Part shown: piece by piece, positions 34,114 to 47,044 of the stretch
Layout of the letters: the number at the start of each line of letters is the position of its first letter
How positions within the stretch are numbered: position 1 is the stretch's first letter
From: Ananas comosus
Lineage: Eukaryota; Streptophyta; Magnoliopsida; Poales; Bromeliaceae
Direction of reading: 5' to 3'
DNA length: 64,000 bases
Assembly (NCBI RefSeq): GCF_001540865.1
Contig: NC_033641.1
Coordinates: 6,486,170 to 6,550,169 of the forward strand
Program-made: the position numbers and the translations under genes
Notes under the pieces: model-generated
What the model was told of the DNA's origin: nothing
Seen by the model: only the letters and a program-made list of their open reading frames with translations
The model's database searches: none

Positions 34114-36800
34114 GGCCAATTTGCATAAAAAATCCACTTATTTTGGGCTTTTGCAAAACCGAGCCACCTTTTTCGTTTTTGCAGATTCGGTTCGCTATTT
34201 CCGCTGCCTGACCAAAATACCCCTCCTATACAATAGCCTCCCGCGTATTTCTTGACATACGTATACTACCCTACTACCATGCCGTACTGTCTGGCGCGCA
34301 TTAAATGCGCCGCTTCCGCCTTACGCAATCTCGCTCATTTCTCGGAACCCGAACCACATCTGCCCCTCTATTCGCCGTCACCGTTGTTTCTTGTTCGGCT
34401 TTAAGACTTTAATATAATTACTCAAGATAAATAACAAAATCTGCACGGCCCGCAACAGGGATAATAGTGCAACGCAAAGTACAACGCCAGGAAAAATGGT
34501 GCAACTTCCCTTCTAACAGTGCATCGCTAGGCTCGTTCCAGTGCAACCTCTCCTTAACCAGTCAAAATTTTACTTTCTCTATTTCTTAATATAATCTGAA
34601 CTTAAAAGTGCAAAAGAATGGCGTCCCCTCCAAATGCAGGCGAAGCGTCGGCGGCGCAGGACGGTCGCTGCGGGGTAGGGCGGTCGGCGATGTGCGACAT
34701 AAGAGTCGGCGTGCCAGGAAGCTCGGCGGCGGGGCTGGACGGTCGCCGGCGGGGTTCGGAGTTCGAGAGGCGCGACATAATGGCTAAACGATTGTGTAAA
34801 GTTTTCCTATAAAAGATCACGCGTTCTTTTAACTGTTAAATAAGTTCACAGTTAAACGCGAATAATAGTGTAAGGCAGTGTGAATAACAGAACAATATTT
34901 TACAAAAGAGTGCAAAGAAGCTTGTAAGAGTGCAATACGGGGTAAATAACAGTACAATGGATTTAAAAATGAGTGCAACGAAACTTGTAAGAGTGCAATA
35001 CGGTAGTAATACCAGTGCAATGTTTTAAAAAAGACTCGTACTAAGCTTGTAAGGGTGCGTTGGAGAGGTGGATACAACGTATAATAATAGTGCAACTTTA
35101 AACGCCGATAATAGTGCAATGGGTGAAATAAAATTTATATTTAAAAAAGGCTTTAAGTGGTATAACTCAGATCAAAAGAGTTCAAGATTCTCCGCTAAAG
35201 CGTGTAACAGTACGATATGTAGCACAAAATTTTCACAGAATTAGTGTTAACATGAACATAATAGTGCAAAAATGGTCCAAATTTATATTATACTATGATG
35301 TAAACAATGCAACATTGTTTGGTAAATATTATAACTGGTAAATAGTGTAACAAATCCGTAAGGAGTACATTAATTTGTGAACAAGAATTACATTTTCTTT
35401 AAAGCCGAGTACACGATTTTATAGAAGTTTACAAAATACAAAAAGGATTTGCTTACAATGCAACCTTCTATTACATCAACTATAACAAACTGAACATAAT
35501 ATAATTATTTAACAGAAATATGTAATCATCGAAGCTTGTCTGCAATTCCACGCGCACATAGCCTAAGGTAACAGGTATAGGCTAGGGAAGACTTCCGCAG
35601 GAGACTACGAGGAGGAGACTGCGAGGAGGAGACTGCTGAAGGAGACTACGACGAGGAGGAGGGTCGTTCGAAAAGGTAGATCCAGCAACGAGGCGTTAAG
35701 ATTGATTTGCACTATCTGGAGTGCTTTATTTGCCTCAAGCCCTTTGGAGCTCCGCTCTACCATGAAACAGACAGTTCAATAAGCAAAACATAAGAATCTA
35801 TCAATAACAATAAAGATCTGCAAGAATTTAAGAACCTGTATAAGAGGAGGGCCAATGGGCTCGTGGCAAATAAAGCACTCCAGATAGTGCGAATCAATCT
35901 TAACGCCTCATTGTTGGATGGTACCCTTCGGAGCGAGTCGCCTACTCCACGAACTCTGCTTCAGCTCTCTTCGGAGCGAGCCGCCTACTCCTCGAACTCT
36001 GCTTCAGCCATCTACGGTTGTTGCCAAAACGTCATGGACGAACTGTAGCCTGGTACCAGTCGTTGTGGCGGCTGCGGTGACTCATCTCTTCGTAAAGGCG
36101 ACGAGGTTAAGGTGACGCAACTTTTGGTCAAGGAGGCGAAGGCGACGAACGGCGTTCCCGGCAGGAGGAAGCGGCGTGGCGGAGTAGGAGGAGGCTCCAT
36201 CTCGTACTTCGGCACTGCGCTTCCTCTTGCGGGGAACGCCGTTGTCGATTCACCTCCTTCACCAAAGGTTGTGTCTCCGTAAAGGGGATGTATATGAAGA
36301 ACCGATATTTAAACAAAATGAATCGTCGGCTGACAAGCCCGCCGGTGCCTCTTCTCCTCACTTAACCGAATATATAACGTACACGTCACTCTTCGTGCCT
36401 GCCGCTAGCATCAAATGCGATAGGGATTAACAGTGCAACGCGCACGGCGATTAATAGTGCAACGTAGGGTAAAAGACTACAACCGTGATTGTAATGGTGC
36501 AATGTGGTCGACAGGAAACGGTGCGCAACGCGGTTAATAGTACAACGTAGGGTAAAATAGTAGAACTAAGTTCATAAGGGTGCAACTATGTCACTATAAT
36601 AGTGCTATAGATTCATGGAACAGCAAACACACGGTCTGGCGAATAGTGTGGATATACGCTCCCAGCGCAGCGCGCATTTAATGCTTCTAAAAGTACGTAG
36701 CGTAATGTCTACGTTATAGCGTCTCTTCTGTGAGGCGAGGAGACACCGGCGGTTATATCGAAGCTGCCTCGGGAAAAGTAAAAGCGACTATTCAAACATA
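34114..36800. repeat. left extended terminal inverted repeat of the MULE
   Basis: The reverse complement of the right end matches, in order, the terminal 280 bp (including ACATACGTATACTACCCTAC), the block at 35380-35560, the block with the 218-bp foldback (35580-35910), AAGAACCGATATTTAAACAA at 36298 and GAGACACCGG at 36740. It contains many TAATAGTGCAAC-like motifs. A small GC-rich open frame at 34618-34812 is present but does not resemble a known protein. Confidence 0.85.
35691..35908. repeat. 218-bp foldback inside the left MULE arm
   Basis: Arms of 44 bp (35691-35734 and 35865-35908) are near-perfect inverted copies that include GCACTATCTGGAGTGCTTTA. The loop is 130 bp. An inverted copy lies at about 37330-37540 and another at 47434-47625. 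Confidence 0.85.
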
Positions 36801-38881
36801 TTTTGGTTTTGTTTAAATATGGCTTCTTCAATTTTATTCCTCGTAAAGACGTTGCACTATTATAATGAATGTTACTCTAATATCGCGCCAGTATTGCACT
36901 TTTTTTGCATTTTGTTACTTGGCGTTGCACTATTATTACAGCCTATCGTTGCACTATTATTATACGATTGAATGAACAATTGATATTTTTAAGTGATGTT
37001 ACAGTAATACGGCTATTGAGGTGAGCATTAGCAACTTTCTGTTCACGACGAAAACTAATATTTCACGAGCATTAATAGTCGGTGACCTAAATGGTTACGC
37101 AACCTCCCAGTCTTGGAGTTGCTCGACTCGATTCTTCAAATGCCTTTTCGTTTTCTATAAAATGGTTCTTCAGATGTATTCTTGTTTCATTACAATATAT
37201 AAAAAGCACTCTCTAGGGACTTGGGCAACCGGCGACGAGAAAACGGCGATGATGGAGGTACACGAGACAAGGGGAGAGAGCCACAGGAGACGTCGACGAA
37301 GAAGGGGCTCGGTCGTAAGTGTACCATCCAGTAAGGAAACGTTAAGATTGATTCGCACTATCTGAAGTACTGTGCTTTATTTGCGACGAGGCACCACCCT
37401 ATACCAGGTTCTTAAATTCTTCCAGATCTTTATTCTTATCGATAGATTCTAATTTTTTTCTGACTATACTGTCTCTTTACGAACAATATAGTACCAAAAC
37501 GTCAATGCCAAAGTTCCTAGTGCAAATAAAGCACTCGACATACCCCTCCGAGCGAGCCCTCTCCTCTTTGCCATTTCATCTTCCGATAGAGGAACAGCAG
37601 CGTATGTTATGTGCTCGTAGATTTGCCGGCTAGTTTTGATGATTATTCAGTATTTTTGTAAAATGAAAGCCTAATTTTGTTCATTAATAATGTTGATGCG
37701 AAAGTTACAGTTGATGTTGTGAACATCGTATTGTATGCAAAACGTGTATTATATGTTGCATTTTCATCAAAAACAATGTATAATTTGCTAGTATATTAAT
37801 AAAGAGATCCCTTTCTTTACATTGTTACGCCTTATAGTAAATATATCTGTATAATTCATTCTATTCTTGCACCGCTTTTAGCTGTATTACACTATTACAG
37901 CAGATGTTACACTATTATTTCCGACGCAATAGCCCATACAATTATTTTGAATAGATGTTGCACTTTTACATTCATATTATAAACAAATTCAGAGAAAATC
38001 TTACACTGTTTTCTGACAACTTACAGTAAAATATTTTTAAAAAAGTTCTTGCACCAACGATTTTTCTTGCACTGGTTAGAGAGTTGTTGCACCATTTAGA
38101 TAATTTATTACACTAATTGGTGAACGACCACACGATTAAGTTTACAACGTTAAACACGAGTAAGTTTACAACGTTAAACACGATTAATAGTGCCACGCGC
38201 TGTAAAAGAGCTCAAATCAGCACGTAATGGTGTAATATTATCGTAGTAATCGATCAATGGTTTGAAAGTAATGGTGCAACGAGTCCACAATATTTAGAAC
38301 TGGCTAATGATGGTCCATATATTTTATAATACACGTTCAACAGTATGTTGAGAATGGTGCAATAAGAAGTTTATTAATGTAAAATTACAACTTACTTTTG
38401 GAGCCCAAAGAGTAAGAAGAAGAATTGTAATAGAATATACAAATTGTTTTAATCAGGGATTAAATCCGGGATGAAATCTCCCGAGGAAACTTCGATGTGT
38501 CGCCGGTGTCTCTTCCCCTCTCTTACCGGCCAGTGCCTCTTCACTACTTACTCGAGTATAACGATCACGTCAATGTACGAATCTGTCGCTATATTTAATG
38601 CCACTATATTTCACATTCTCGCTGTTGGGTGTTTGGTGTGCTAATGTGTCAGGTTTTGTATGCACTCTTACGCTGTTTCGTAAAAAAGTTGGCCCATACT
38701 AGCATCCCACTAACTTTCAAACTCCTGTTGCTCCCTATTACCCTATTCTAATCTTTTAAGGCCTCTAAACCGCCTTACGGCGGTCATTGCCCTATCAACC
38801 GCATTTCTATTTGTAACCACCATCGTCCACTTCGAATCCCATCGGCGAATACACGACCAATCTAAATCTACATTGCTTGCA
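36801..38881. other. MULE interior, rearranged copies of arm sequence
   Basis: No gene. It includes an inverted copy of the foldback block (37310-37560, GATTGATTCGCACTATC to GCAAATAAAGCACTC), a partial inverted copy of the GAGACACCGG block at 38480-38520, and many GTTGCACTATTA motifs (36851, 36924, 36949 and others). The arms have clearly been copied inward. Confidence 0.65.
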
Positions 38882-41800
38882 ATGGCGTCGAAGTTGTCGC
38901 AATCTACTGATTCATCGTCTGCCGATGGCCGTAAGGCGCCTTCGCGGCCGGTTGCTGGCGGCCCCGCCGGTAGATTCATTGTGAATTCTCGGTGTTTCGT
39001 CGGAGCGTATAAGAAGACTTACGCGTCGGTCGTGAAGCCGCATCATCTTCCCGTTATCCAGAGTACGATATACGGTAATATCTTACACTTCCCCGACATC
39101 ACCTCAGATAGGCCATTGCTGGAGTTCATCCTCCGTCATTAGAAGGAGGGTGTAGAATTCGAAATAGGCCCTCAAGTCATACGCTTCACAGCCAAGGAGG
39201 TGGCAGTTCTTCTTGGATTACCCCTGTCGGGCCAAGCTCTAGACCTAAGCCTCAATTGGGGGTTGGATATTCAAAATTGTTTCCTTGAGGGGAAGAAGGT
39301 CGACCGCAAGAACCTGAAGGTGGTTTTGAAGGAGATGTCACCCAAGCAGGACGAAAAGGACATTACCGACTTTGTCAAATTACTTATTCTCTACTTTTTT
39401 GTTGTATTCTTTTCACCAATACCAATAATCTCTGTCCCAAAGGACTGGTGGGTCTTGTTGATGATCTCCCCGCACTGGCACGCTACAATTGGCCGGAAGC
39501 AGTACACCGGCTTATAATTGACAGCCTATGCTCCGCCGCCATTAAATTGCAACCTAATTCGAAGCGGGTAGGATACGTTCTTGGATGCACCCCGCTTCTC
39601 CCAGTAAGTGTCTATTGTTCAAGTAATCGTGCAAATCCATTTTTGAAATAGTGCAAATTAAGCTATTGTATGCTTAAATCAAGTAACTGTGTGAACTCTA
39701 GTGTAATATCGTTCTGATATTAGTGTAATAATGTCTTTGCTATCAGGTGTGGATATATGAGCACACTGGGTACAGATGCCCTCTGCCTTCCCGCCGTGCA
39801 ATATTTCCTCGTGTCCAGAGGTGGGATACGATTAGATGGACTCTTCATTCGCGGGGATCGTCGAGAGTGAAGGAGGATTTTAACTTCACTATGTGCCGCC
39901 GCTAGCTCGAACTCTCCCCGGAGGAACTACGGCTTGTGGGTGTCGTGGCTCAAGTTCCGAGGCGCCATCGCCGCCCCAGAAATGAGGAACCTCCGGGGGG
40001 TTATAAAGAGGTGATGGCGGCAATTAGCCATCTGGAGGCCGTGGTGTTCAGTCTTGCCACCTCCGTTGCCGGCATACTGAGCAATCCGGCACTCCTACCA
40101 GCACCAAAATCCACCCCGACACCTACTGGAATTATCAAAAGCAAGAAGAGGAGGCACGATGGGGTGCAAGTACCAACACCCCCACCGTCTAAATCATCTA
40201 CGCGATCGACACAGGGAGTTTAAAAAGGAATGATAGGATCGTCCGTATTGGTGATGCCCGCACCGATCTCGGCCATTAAGGAGAATCCCGAAATCGGGAA
40301 AGAACGGTCGAGATCTTCTTCCAAATCTAGAAAGGATGGGGCACGCCAAAAACTAGAGAGTCCGCCAAAGGCTCCCAAGGAGTGTCTTAAAAATCGCACG
40401 CCGAGGAAGGGCAAACGATTTCGAAGCCCGTACGATCTCCGACCTCGCTGGGGACGAAAGAATAAAGCCGATGACACAATCGCCGACGTATGTGACGCCC
40501 TTATTATTTTACATTCTCAACATACGATTGATTCGTATATTTCATCTCAATAATAATGTAACTGTACCAGACTTGGATTAATAAATTCTTGTTTTAGTTC
40601 TGTATTTGTGTAAATTTCTTTGTAATAGTGCATCATATACTTGTGTAGTGTAACATAGAATCGCATTATTTGTATGCAGGCTTCGCAGCCGAGACGGAGC
40701 GGCCACCCGCCGGCGCCTCGGCCACTCAATATATATGAAGAAAATGTCGAAGAATATGACTGTCCAAAAGCTGGTCTTTTCGCAGGCGACTCCTTTATGA
40801 AAAGCGATGAAATAAGTAATAGTGTAAACGGTAATTAAATAGTGTAATTTCTAAATAATTAGTGTAATTGACGCCAATTTTAAATTTTTTAAAATTTAGC
40901 TGCATAACATCGTCATCCAAATATGTGAAGACGTGCCCCGTTATCTTCACTACCAGAGTTGCCGGCGGCGGGGGCACCGATGGCGGCGACGGTAACAGAC
41001 GTTCCGGCGAAAGAGGAGCCGGTGGCAACCAAGACGGCTGAATCGGACATGGCGGGGGTAACTTTCGTGGCGACGGTGGATGAAAAGGAAGCGGCGGGAG
41101 CGGCAGATGAGGAGGAAAATGTGGCGGTGGAGGCGGAAGTGGAGGCTGTGGCGGAGGAAAAGGTGGAGGCGGCTGCAGCGCCGGCGGAGGATGAGGAAAA
41201 GGAGGAGGCGAAGGCGGCGGAGGAGGCTGCGGAGGAGGCGACCGCGAAGGAAAAGGTGTTGGCGGCGGCAGCTGCGGCGGAGGAGTTGGACAAGGAGATT
41301 GCGGCAGCGACTACGACAACGGAAGAAAAGGACTTCGAATTAGTGCCGGGGGTTGCTTCGGAGTTATCGGCGATACACACTAAGACGACTCGCGCATCTA
41401 AACGTGTAAGTTGATATTACATCGATACCTTTGAAATAATGCAATATATTGCTATTCGTGTAATATAACCTTTCTTGTTGCAGTACTTTAAATTCTTTGT
41501 ACAGGACATTGAAAAAATGGACAAGCCTCGCCCGAAGAGACGCTTGGTGCATCTGTCGACGGCGACAAAGGCGCCTACACAAACTGCGAAGTCTTCCATG
41601 CAAGAACCCAGCATTATAGAGGTATATGAATATTGCAACGATACATTTCATTAATGCGATACAGCTTATAGTAGTGTAAGCATATCCTGCAATGGTGTAA
41701 TTACGATCTCATTCTTTCATTGTTTGCTAAACAGCACCCAATAATCATCGACATCCCCCCTCGGAAGAAACATCAAAAATTAAAAAGGGCAAAACACTTA

Positions 41801-42614
41801 AATTGAAGGTCGCAAAATCTTCACCGCCCCTGGATTTAAAGTACTACGGCAAGGGTGAGTTACCGAAGGAGAATCAGGAGCAAATTGAAAAATTCCTGAC
41901 AAGCACCACCCCCTCCGCATTAGTAGTGGCTTCGAAAAGTATTGACGTCGGGAGGAAGGACTTCGTTGACCTAACAAGTCACATGTCCTTCGTCAGTTCC
42001 GATGTTATTGACAGCTACCAGCATTTACTCAAGGAGGCAGAAGGCCACAGATGCATATACTCCACGACATTCCTTTATCAGACCCTAGGGAGTGCAATGA
42101 GCCCCGAGATATTTTTGGACGACATCACCGAGGGGAGGATCAGTGAGGCAAAGTACTGGTTCATCCCGCTCTTCGACTTCGAACACTGGCATTTGCTAGC
42201 GGTTGATCTCCAAGACGGAAAGTACCTCCACTTATCGTCCATTAAAAACCCTAAATACAACGCGGGGTTTGAAAAAGCAGTAAGTGTTTTCTAATACTTA
42301 GAAATTGTACCAGCATTATCCTATTATATTTCTAATTAGTGTAATGTTTTCTTATGCAGTGTAAGTTCATAGGAAATTATTTGCAACAAAAATTTTTCGA
42401 TTTGTTTCGGCGCCGCGGTACCTGTCCCGTCGACTGGGAGAAGATCAATATGGAAGACATCCCGATGCAAGATCAGTCAAATGACTGCGCAATCTTCCTT
42501 TTAGCATACGAGGAATACTTACAGAAGGGGTGGAACTTGGACTTCTCCCAGAAGGATATGACGAGGAGACGCGGCGAGATAGCAGCAGAATTCTTGCGTC
42601 TTTTTTACTCGTAA
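38882..42614 (+). pseudogene. Ulp1-like (C48) cysteine protease gene of the MULE
   Basis: The N-terminal exon (from ATG 38882) gives GGPAGRFIVNSRCFVGAYKK, then an in-frame TAG at 39140, then AVLLGLPLSGQALDL and, after a one-base frameshift near 39443, LPALARYNWPEAVHRLI. Later exons give VWIYEHTGYRCP (39748), a basic region, and an Ala/Glu-rich low-complexity linker (40960-41400). The last two exons (about 41736-42280 and 42360-42614) encode the protease: HWHLLAVDL with the catalytic His and Asp, then QSNDCAIF with the catalytic Cys. Family members cleave SUMO-like proteins, but the function of MULE-borne copies is unknown. Most introns hold TTGCAC/TAGTGTAA motifs. A further in-frame TAG lies at 39903. 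The front is broken, while the catalytic part is intact. Confidence 0.85.
40960..41405 (+). other. Ala/Glu-rich linker exon of the Ulp1 gene
   Basis: Composed mainly of EEA, AAEE and KEE repeats from GCG/GAG codons. The reading frame with Ala/Glu is the one joined to the flanking protease exons; other open frames here (Arg-rich or Ser/Ala-rich) are shadows. Likely a disordered or helical spacer before the protease domain. Confidence 0.6.
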
Positions 42615-43620
42615 TAATTCGAGGCTGATTCGAGTTACAGTTCTTTCATTTGTACTGTCATTTTTTTCACACTAAGACGAATTGGTGTACATATTGTAAT
42701 TCTCATTACATTTGTTATAAAGAAATGAATTGAATTTTACTTGTAATGTTCCTCGTTACACTATTTACAAGAATGTTGAACTATTATCCCTCCTTACTTC
42801 AAGGTGTTTGCACTGGAGCGAGCCTAGTGATGCACGCTTAGAAGGGCAGTTACATCATTTAACCTGGCATTGCTCCTTCTCGTTGCACTATTATCCCGGA
42901 TGCGTCCTCTCAGTCTTGTTTTAGCTTCACATATTTAAAATTATTAAAGCCGAACAGCAAACAGTGGGGCTGGCGAATAGCGGAACAGATGTTGTTCGAG
43001 TTCCGAAAAAGAGCCATGTTGCGTGAAGCGCATGGGCCGCATTTAATGCCCCGAAGGGTTTGTCTAGGGGAATTTCTAACGGTGCAATGTAACAGACATA
43101 ATAGTGCAATTGAATGTTTAAGTGCGTTAAGAGAATCCATGTTGGATTGTAACAGTGCAATTCATTGTAGAAATTGGTGATTTGTTTACAGCTGTTACAC
43201 TGTTTTATTTCCATTCCCAAACATCGAAAGTTGCTTACCTTCCCGAGGCGAAATTTTCTTACAATCCTGTAATTATATGAGGTCCATGCGCTATACGCAA
43301 CAGCGCCGTTTTATGAAAGAGCATTAAATGCAAACCATTAAAGAGCCATTAATACAGCAAGCGCGGGAAACGCAGGTTTAGGGCGACGATATTCTATTCA
43401 CCAGAGCCGGTATTTGCTGTTAGGTTTTTAATTTTTTTATTTATATTATTTGGAAGTGCAGCTGCAATTGTCTCAAGGACTGAAGGGAATATAAAATCTA
43501 ATGATTCCACTGTCTCAAGTACACAACTTAACAACTCATGCACGTTAACTGGATTATATTATATAAAGAGTGTTTTTGGATAACTTTTAGCTAATTTCTT
43601 GTATCCAACTCTTATAAGTC
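42615..43620. other. spacer between the two MULE genes
   Basis: No gene. Holds GTTGCACTATTA-type motifs (about 42770, 42882, 43090-43160) and a block resembling the terminal repeat near 42945-43050 (AAAGCCGAACAGCAAACAG, GCATTTAATGC), another internal copy of arm sequence. The upstream part should hold the transposase promoter. Confidence 0.6.
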
Positions 43621-46600
43621 ATGGATAACACTGAAATTCCAGTGCACTTCAATTTTAATGGGTGTTTTAAGGAGGAAGGAGGCATTGTCAATTATGTAGG
43701 AGGATCCAGCCGGCTCAATTTCATCAGGCAAGGCGATAATTTTAAATCCCTGCAAGCAATGTTCTGCAAGTACATTAATACTTCACAGGAATCCTGCAAT
43801 ATCGAAATTAAACTTTGCTATAGTGGGAATCTCAGCAAACTCATCGACATTGTTGACGACGACGATGTCGGAAACATACAGAGACTCTATAAAACCCACG
43901 CGTATCTGATGGAGCTTTATGCTGTGAGTAACTTAGTCGAGAGAAAGTTTGCTACTTGTGATCCCGATGATATAGACGAAGTGCTTACAGACGAACAGCT
44001 GGATCTGTTGATTAACAGGCGTTCTGGGAATGCATCTACTCCTCAGCAGACAAATTTTGAAATAGTTGGCTCGTAAGTTACACTATTATTTCTTTTGCAC
44101 CATTACCGAGCCTTATTGCACTTGTAACCTCTTTATTTTAAGCGGTTGCACTACTCTCAATGCACTTTTGCACCATTATATTTTACTTCTTTGAACTGTA
44201 AGCAATATATATTATACGGTTGCACTATTACATAATTTTTTTATTATATATTATTTTTATGCTGCACTGGTTCGCGTAATATTTTGCATCATTACTTCGA
44301 CCTCTTGCACCGTATGAACTTTACACTTAAGGATTCTTGTACTATTTAATATTTACAATGCACTCCTTGCTTTCACTTGTGTTGCAGATTTTCTCATCCT
44401 ATTCTTATTGACGATGCAGAAGCGGTAGACAGTGACGACGGTTTTATTATTGCTGATCTGAAAGACGAGTCAGATTCCGACGTTAGCATCCGTATCGTCT
44501 CGACTTTTCTCGACGCAGCTCATCGGACATACAGCACCATGGATGTTCTCCCATTGCGGCAAGGCGATACAGTGGGACTTACTGCTGAGCAATTTCGCGA
44601 CGACGAGCTTAAAGAAGACCTCATTGTAAACAGCTCTACGATGGAGTCAGTTGTTGACGTCGCAGAAGCGGACGATGTCCACGAGGGCCAGCTCTACAAG
44701 ACGCAAGGCGACTTCAAACGAGCTCTCAAAGCATACGCAATGAAAAGAGGTTTTGAGTACGCACCGACGAAATGCAACGACCATAAGATAACCNACGAGC
44801 TCTCAAAGCATACGCAATGAAAAGAGGTTTTGAGTACGCACCGACGAAATGCAACGACCATAAGATAACCGCACGATGCCGTGTCTCAGATTGTCCTTGG
44901 AGAATAAAGGTGCGTCAAGTACCAGGAATTGCTCAATGGTGGGTGAAGAAATTTGATTCACAACACACTTGTAGCAGAGCAATAAGGGGATTGGGCTACA
45001 GGAATTGCGATGCGGCTTTTATAGCAGCATTTGTTAGGGAGCAGGTGGTGGCAAACGAGAAATACACGCCGAAGATGGTTCAGACTGAGATTCTTCGGCA
45101 GCACGGCGTAAAAATTTCATACTGGAAAGCCTATCGGGCTAGAGAATTGGTCCTTCAAGAGGTGCGCGGCGATTTCGAGAGCTCGTTTGCTCTACTTCCC
45201 TCGTACATGCAAGAGTTGAGGAGTGGAGATGCGGAAACATGTCTCCAATTACTTTACCAGGACGAGGGTCATTTTCACCGTTTTTTCTGGGCATTCGGTG
45301 CAGCGATTCGAGCATTCAGGAAGCACTGCAGGCCGCTGATTGGTCTGGATGGTACGTTATTGCACTATTACGCCACTGTCACATCATTATTTTACTATGT
45401 TGCACTATTATATAATAAATTCATGAATGTAATACAATTTTTTACACGATTACACATTAATATACACGGTTTCTTATTCTTCCAGGAACCTTCCTAACTG
45501 GTAAGTTTAGATATTGTCTGCTGACGGCGTCATGTATTGATGGGAATAACTGTATATTGCCATTGGCGTGGGCAGTTGTTGAAGGTGAAAATCGCTATTC
45601 CTGGCACTGGTTTCTGGAACAGTTATGGGATGGCGTCGTCGGTGATCGCGACTCCAGCAGAGCAAATAGTGTACTTACTATTATTTCCGACCGCCAAAAA
45701 GGATTGATTGATGCTGTATCTGATGTTTTTTCGGATGCAGCTCATGGTTATTGCAGTTACCATTTGTCTACCAATCTCCCGCACGCGCAAAAGAATACAC
45801 CTGCGTGGAGAAGATTTTGGGCTGCGGCGCGTGCATACACTGTCGCGGAGTTCAACGAACACATGAAGAAGATGAAAGAGTTGAACCCCGAACAGTACAA
45901 GTATGTGGTCAAGCTTCCTCAGCATAGGTGGGCTACCTATTGCTTCCTGGGGAGGCGTTATTCAATGCTCACTTCCAACTGTGCCGAGACGATAAATAGT
46001 GTAATTCGACATTTAAAGGGCCTTCCAATTACCTATCTCGTCGAGGAAACATGAAAGAAAATAGCTAGTTATTTTTACCAGAGGAAAAATAATGGGGAGA
46101 ATATTACCAGTGTAGTAACATCCTATGCAGAAAAGATATTAGGGAGCTCGAGGAAAACATCCCGTTTTTACACGCTGAATCCTTTGATCGATGTCCTCTT
46201 TCAGGTATTATCATTTATTTTGCACCATTTAGTCAGTATCTTACACTACTTATCAATTAGTTACATATAGCCATTACACTATTTGTCCCACCCTTTGGAC
46301 TGGCTTGTTGTTTTTCTGGTAATTGCAGCCGACCGTACGGATGTTGTGCATCTTTCCAAAAAGACATATTCTTGCAAGCGATGGGACATTGACGGCATTC
46401 CATGTAATCACGCCATGGTAGCAATTTCATTTAGGCTACGGGATCCGTATGATTTTGTCGAGGATTGGTTTAAGACCTCGACTTATCGTGCAACCTACAA
46501 CGATTGCGTCCCCCCCACCAGAGGCAAAGAGTAATAGCCTGCAATACCAAGTAATGTTGTTCCGCCGCGGCCTCCAAACATCGACATACAACTGGGCAGA

Positions 46601-46792
46601 AGAAAGGTTTCGCGGCGAGAGTCTATTGCTAACGGCTTAATAAAGAAGCGGTGCCGGAATTGCCAGAGATGGGGGTACAACAAAAGGTCATGCAAGAACC
46701 CTCCTGTGGCTAGAGCAAACCAGCAGCCCGCGACGACATCCGCGGGCGCACCGCAGGAAACATCGGAAAATCCATACGTCTTATTGCAATAG
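43621..46792 (+). pseudogene. MURA/MuDR-type MULE transposase
   Basis: Exons: 43621-44070, 44388-45351, 45486-46204 and about 46329-46792; introns GT-AG. Exon 1 resembles the PB1-like N-terminal domain of plant MuDR proteins. Exon 2 has the DNA-binding MuDR zinc-finger region (CRVSDCPWRIKV ... HTC). The DDE core shows GLDGTFLTGKF, IISDRQKGL and NCAETINS. The SWIM finger follows (YSCKRWDIDGIPCNH) and a C-terminal knuckle (CRNCQRWGYNKRSC). Defects: a 76-bp direct duplication around a single N at 44794 shifts the frame (assembly artefact); TGA at 46052 in place of an expected Arg; TAA TAG at about 46531-46536 where relatives have Tyr-Trp; the first SWIM Cys is Tyr and the knuckle His is Tyr. The join between exons 3 and 4 does not keep phase. 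The core is well preserved but this copy looks inactive. Confidence 0.9.
44718..44870 (+). repeat. 76-bp exact duplication around a single N inside the transposase exon
   Basis: 44718-44793 and 44795-44870 are the same, with N at 44794. Taking only one copy keeps the transposase reading frame unbroken through this exon, which argues that the second copy is an unmerged contig overlap. Confidence 0.9.
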
Positions 46793-47044
46793 TTCAAGGC
46801 TAATGTTAATAGTGAACATATAGATAATTTAATTAAGTAAATTTTTGTAATAGTATAAAATAGAGGATAACAGTTCAACATATTTAAAAAATAGTGTAAC
46901 GAGAATCTCAAAATTTTTACTGGTTAAGTAAGGTTGCACTGAAACGAGGCAACAGATGCACTGTTATAGCGATAATTGCACCATTTCTACTGCAGTAGAA
47001 CATTCCCATTGCACTATTATCCCTGGCGCATAGAGACTAATTCG
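46793..47044. other. spacer 3' of the transposase
   Basis: Short AT-rich DNA with GTTGCACTGAAACGAGG and TTGCACTATTATCCCTGG motifs; leads into the right arm. Confidence 0.5.

Noticed and set aside
34618..34812. Small GC-rich open frame in the MULE left arm
   Set aside because: No known domain; its inverted counterpart in the right arm is not preserved as a gene.
41080..41343. Arg-rich frame
   Set aside because: Alternative frame of the Ala/Glu-rich linker; the Ala/Glu frame joins the protease exons.
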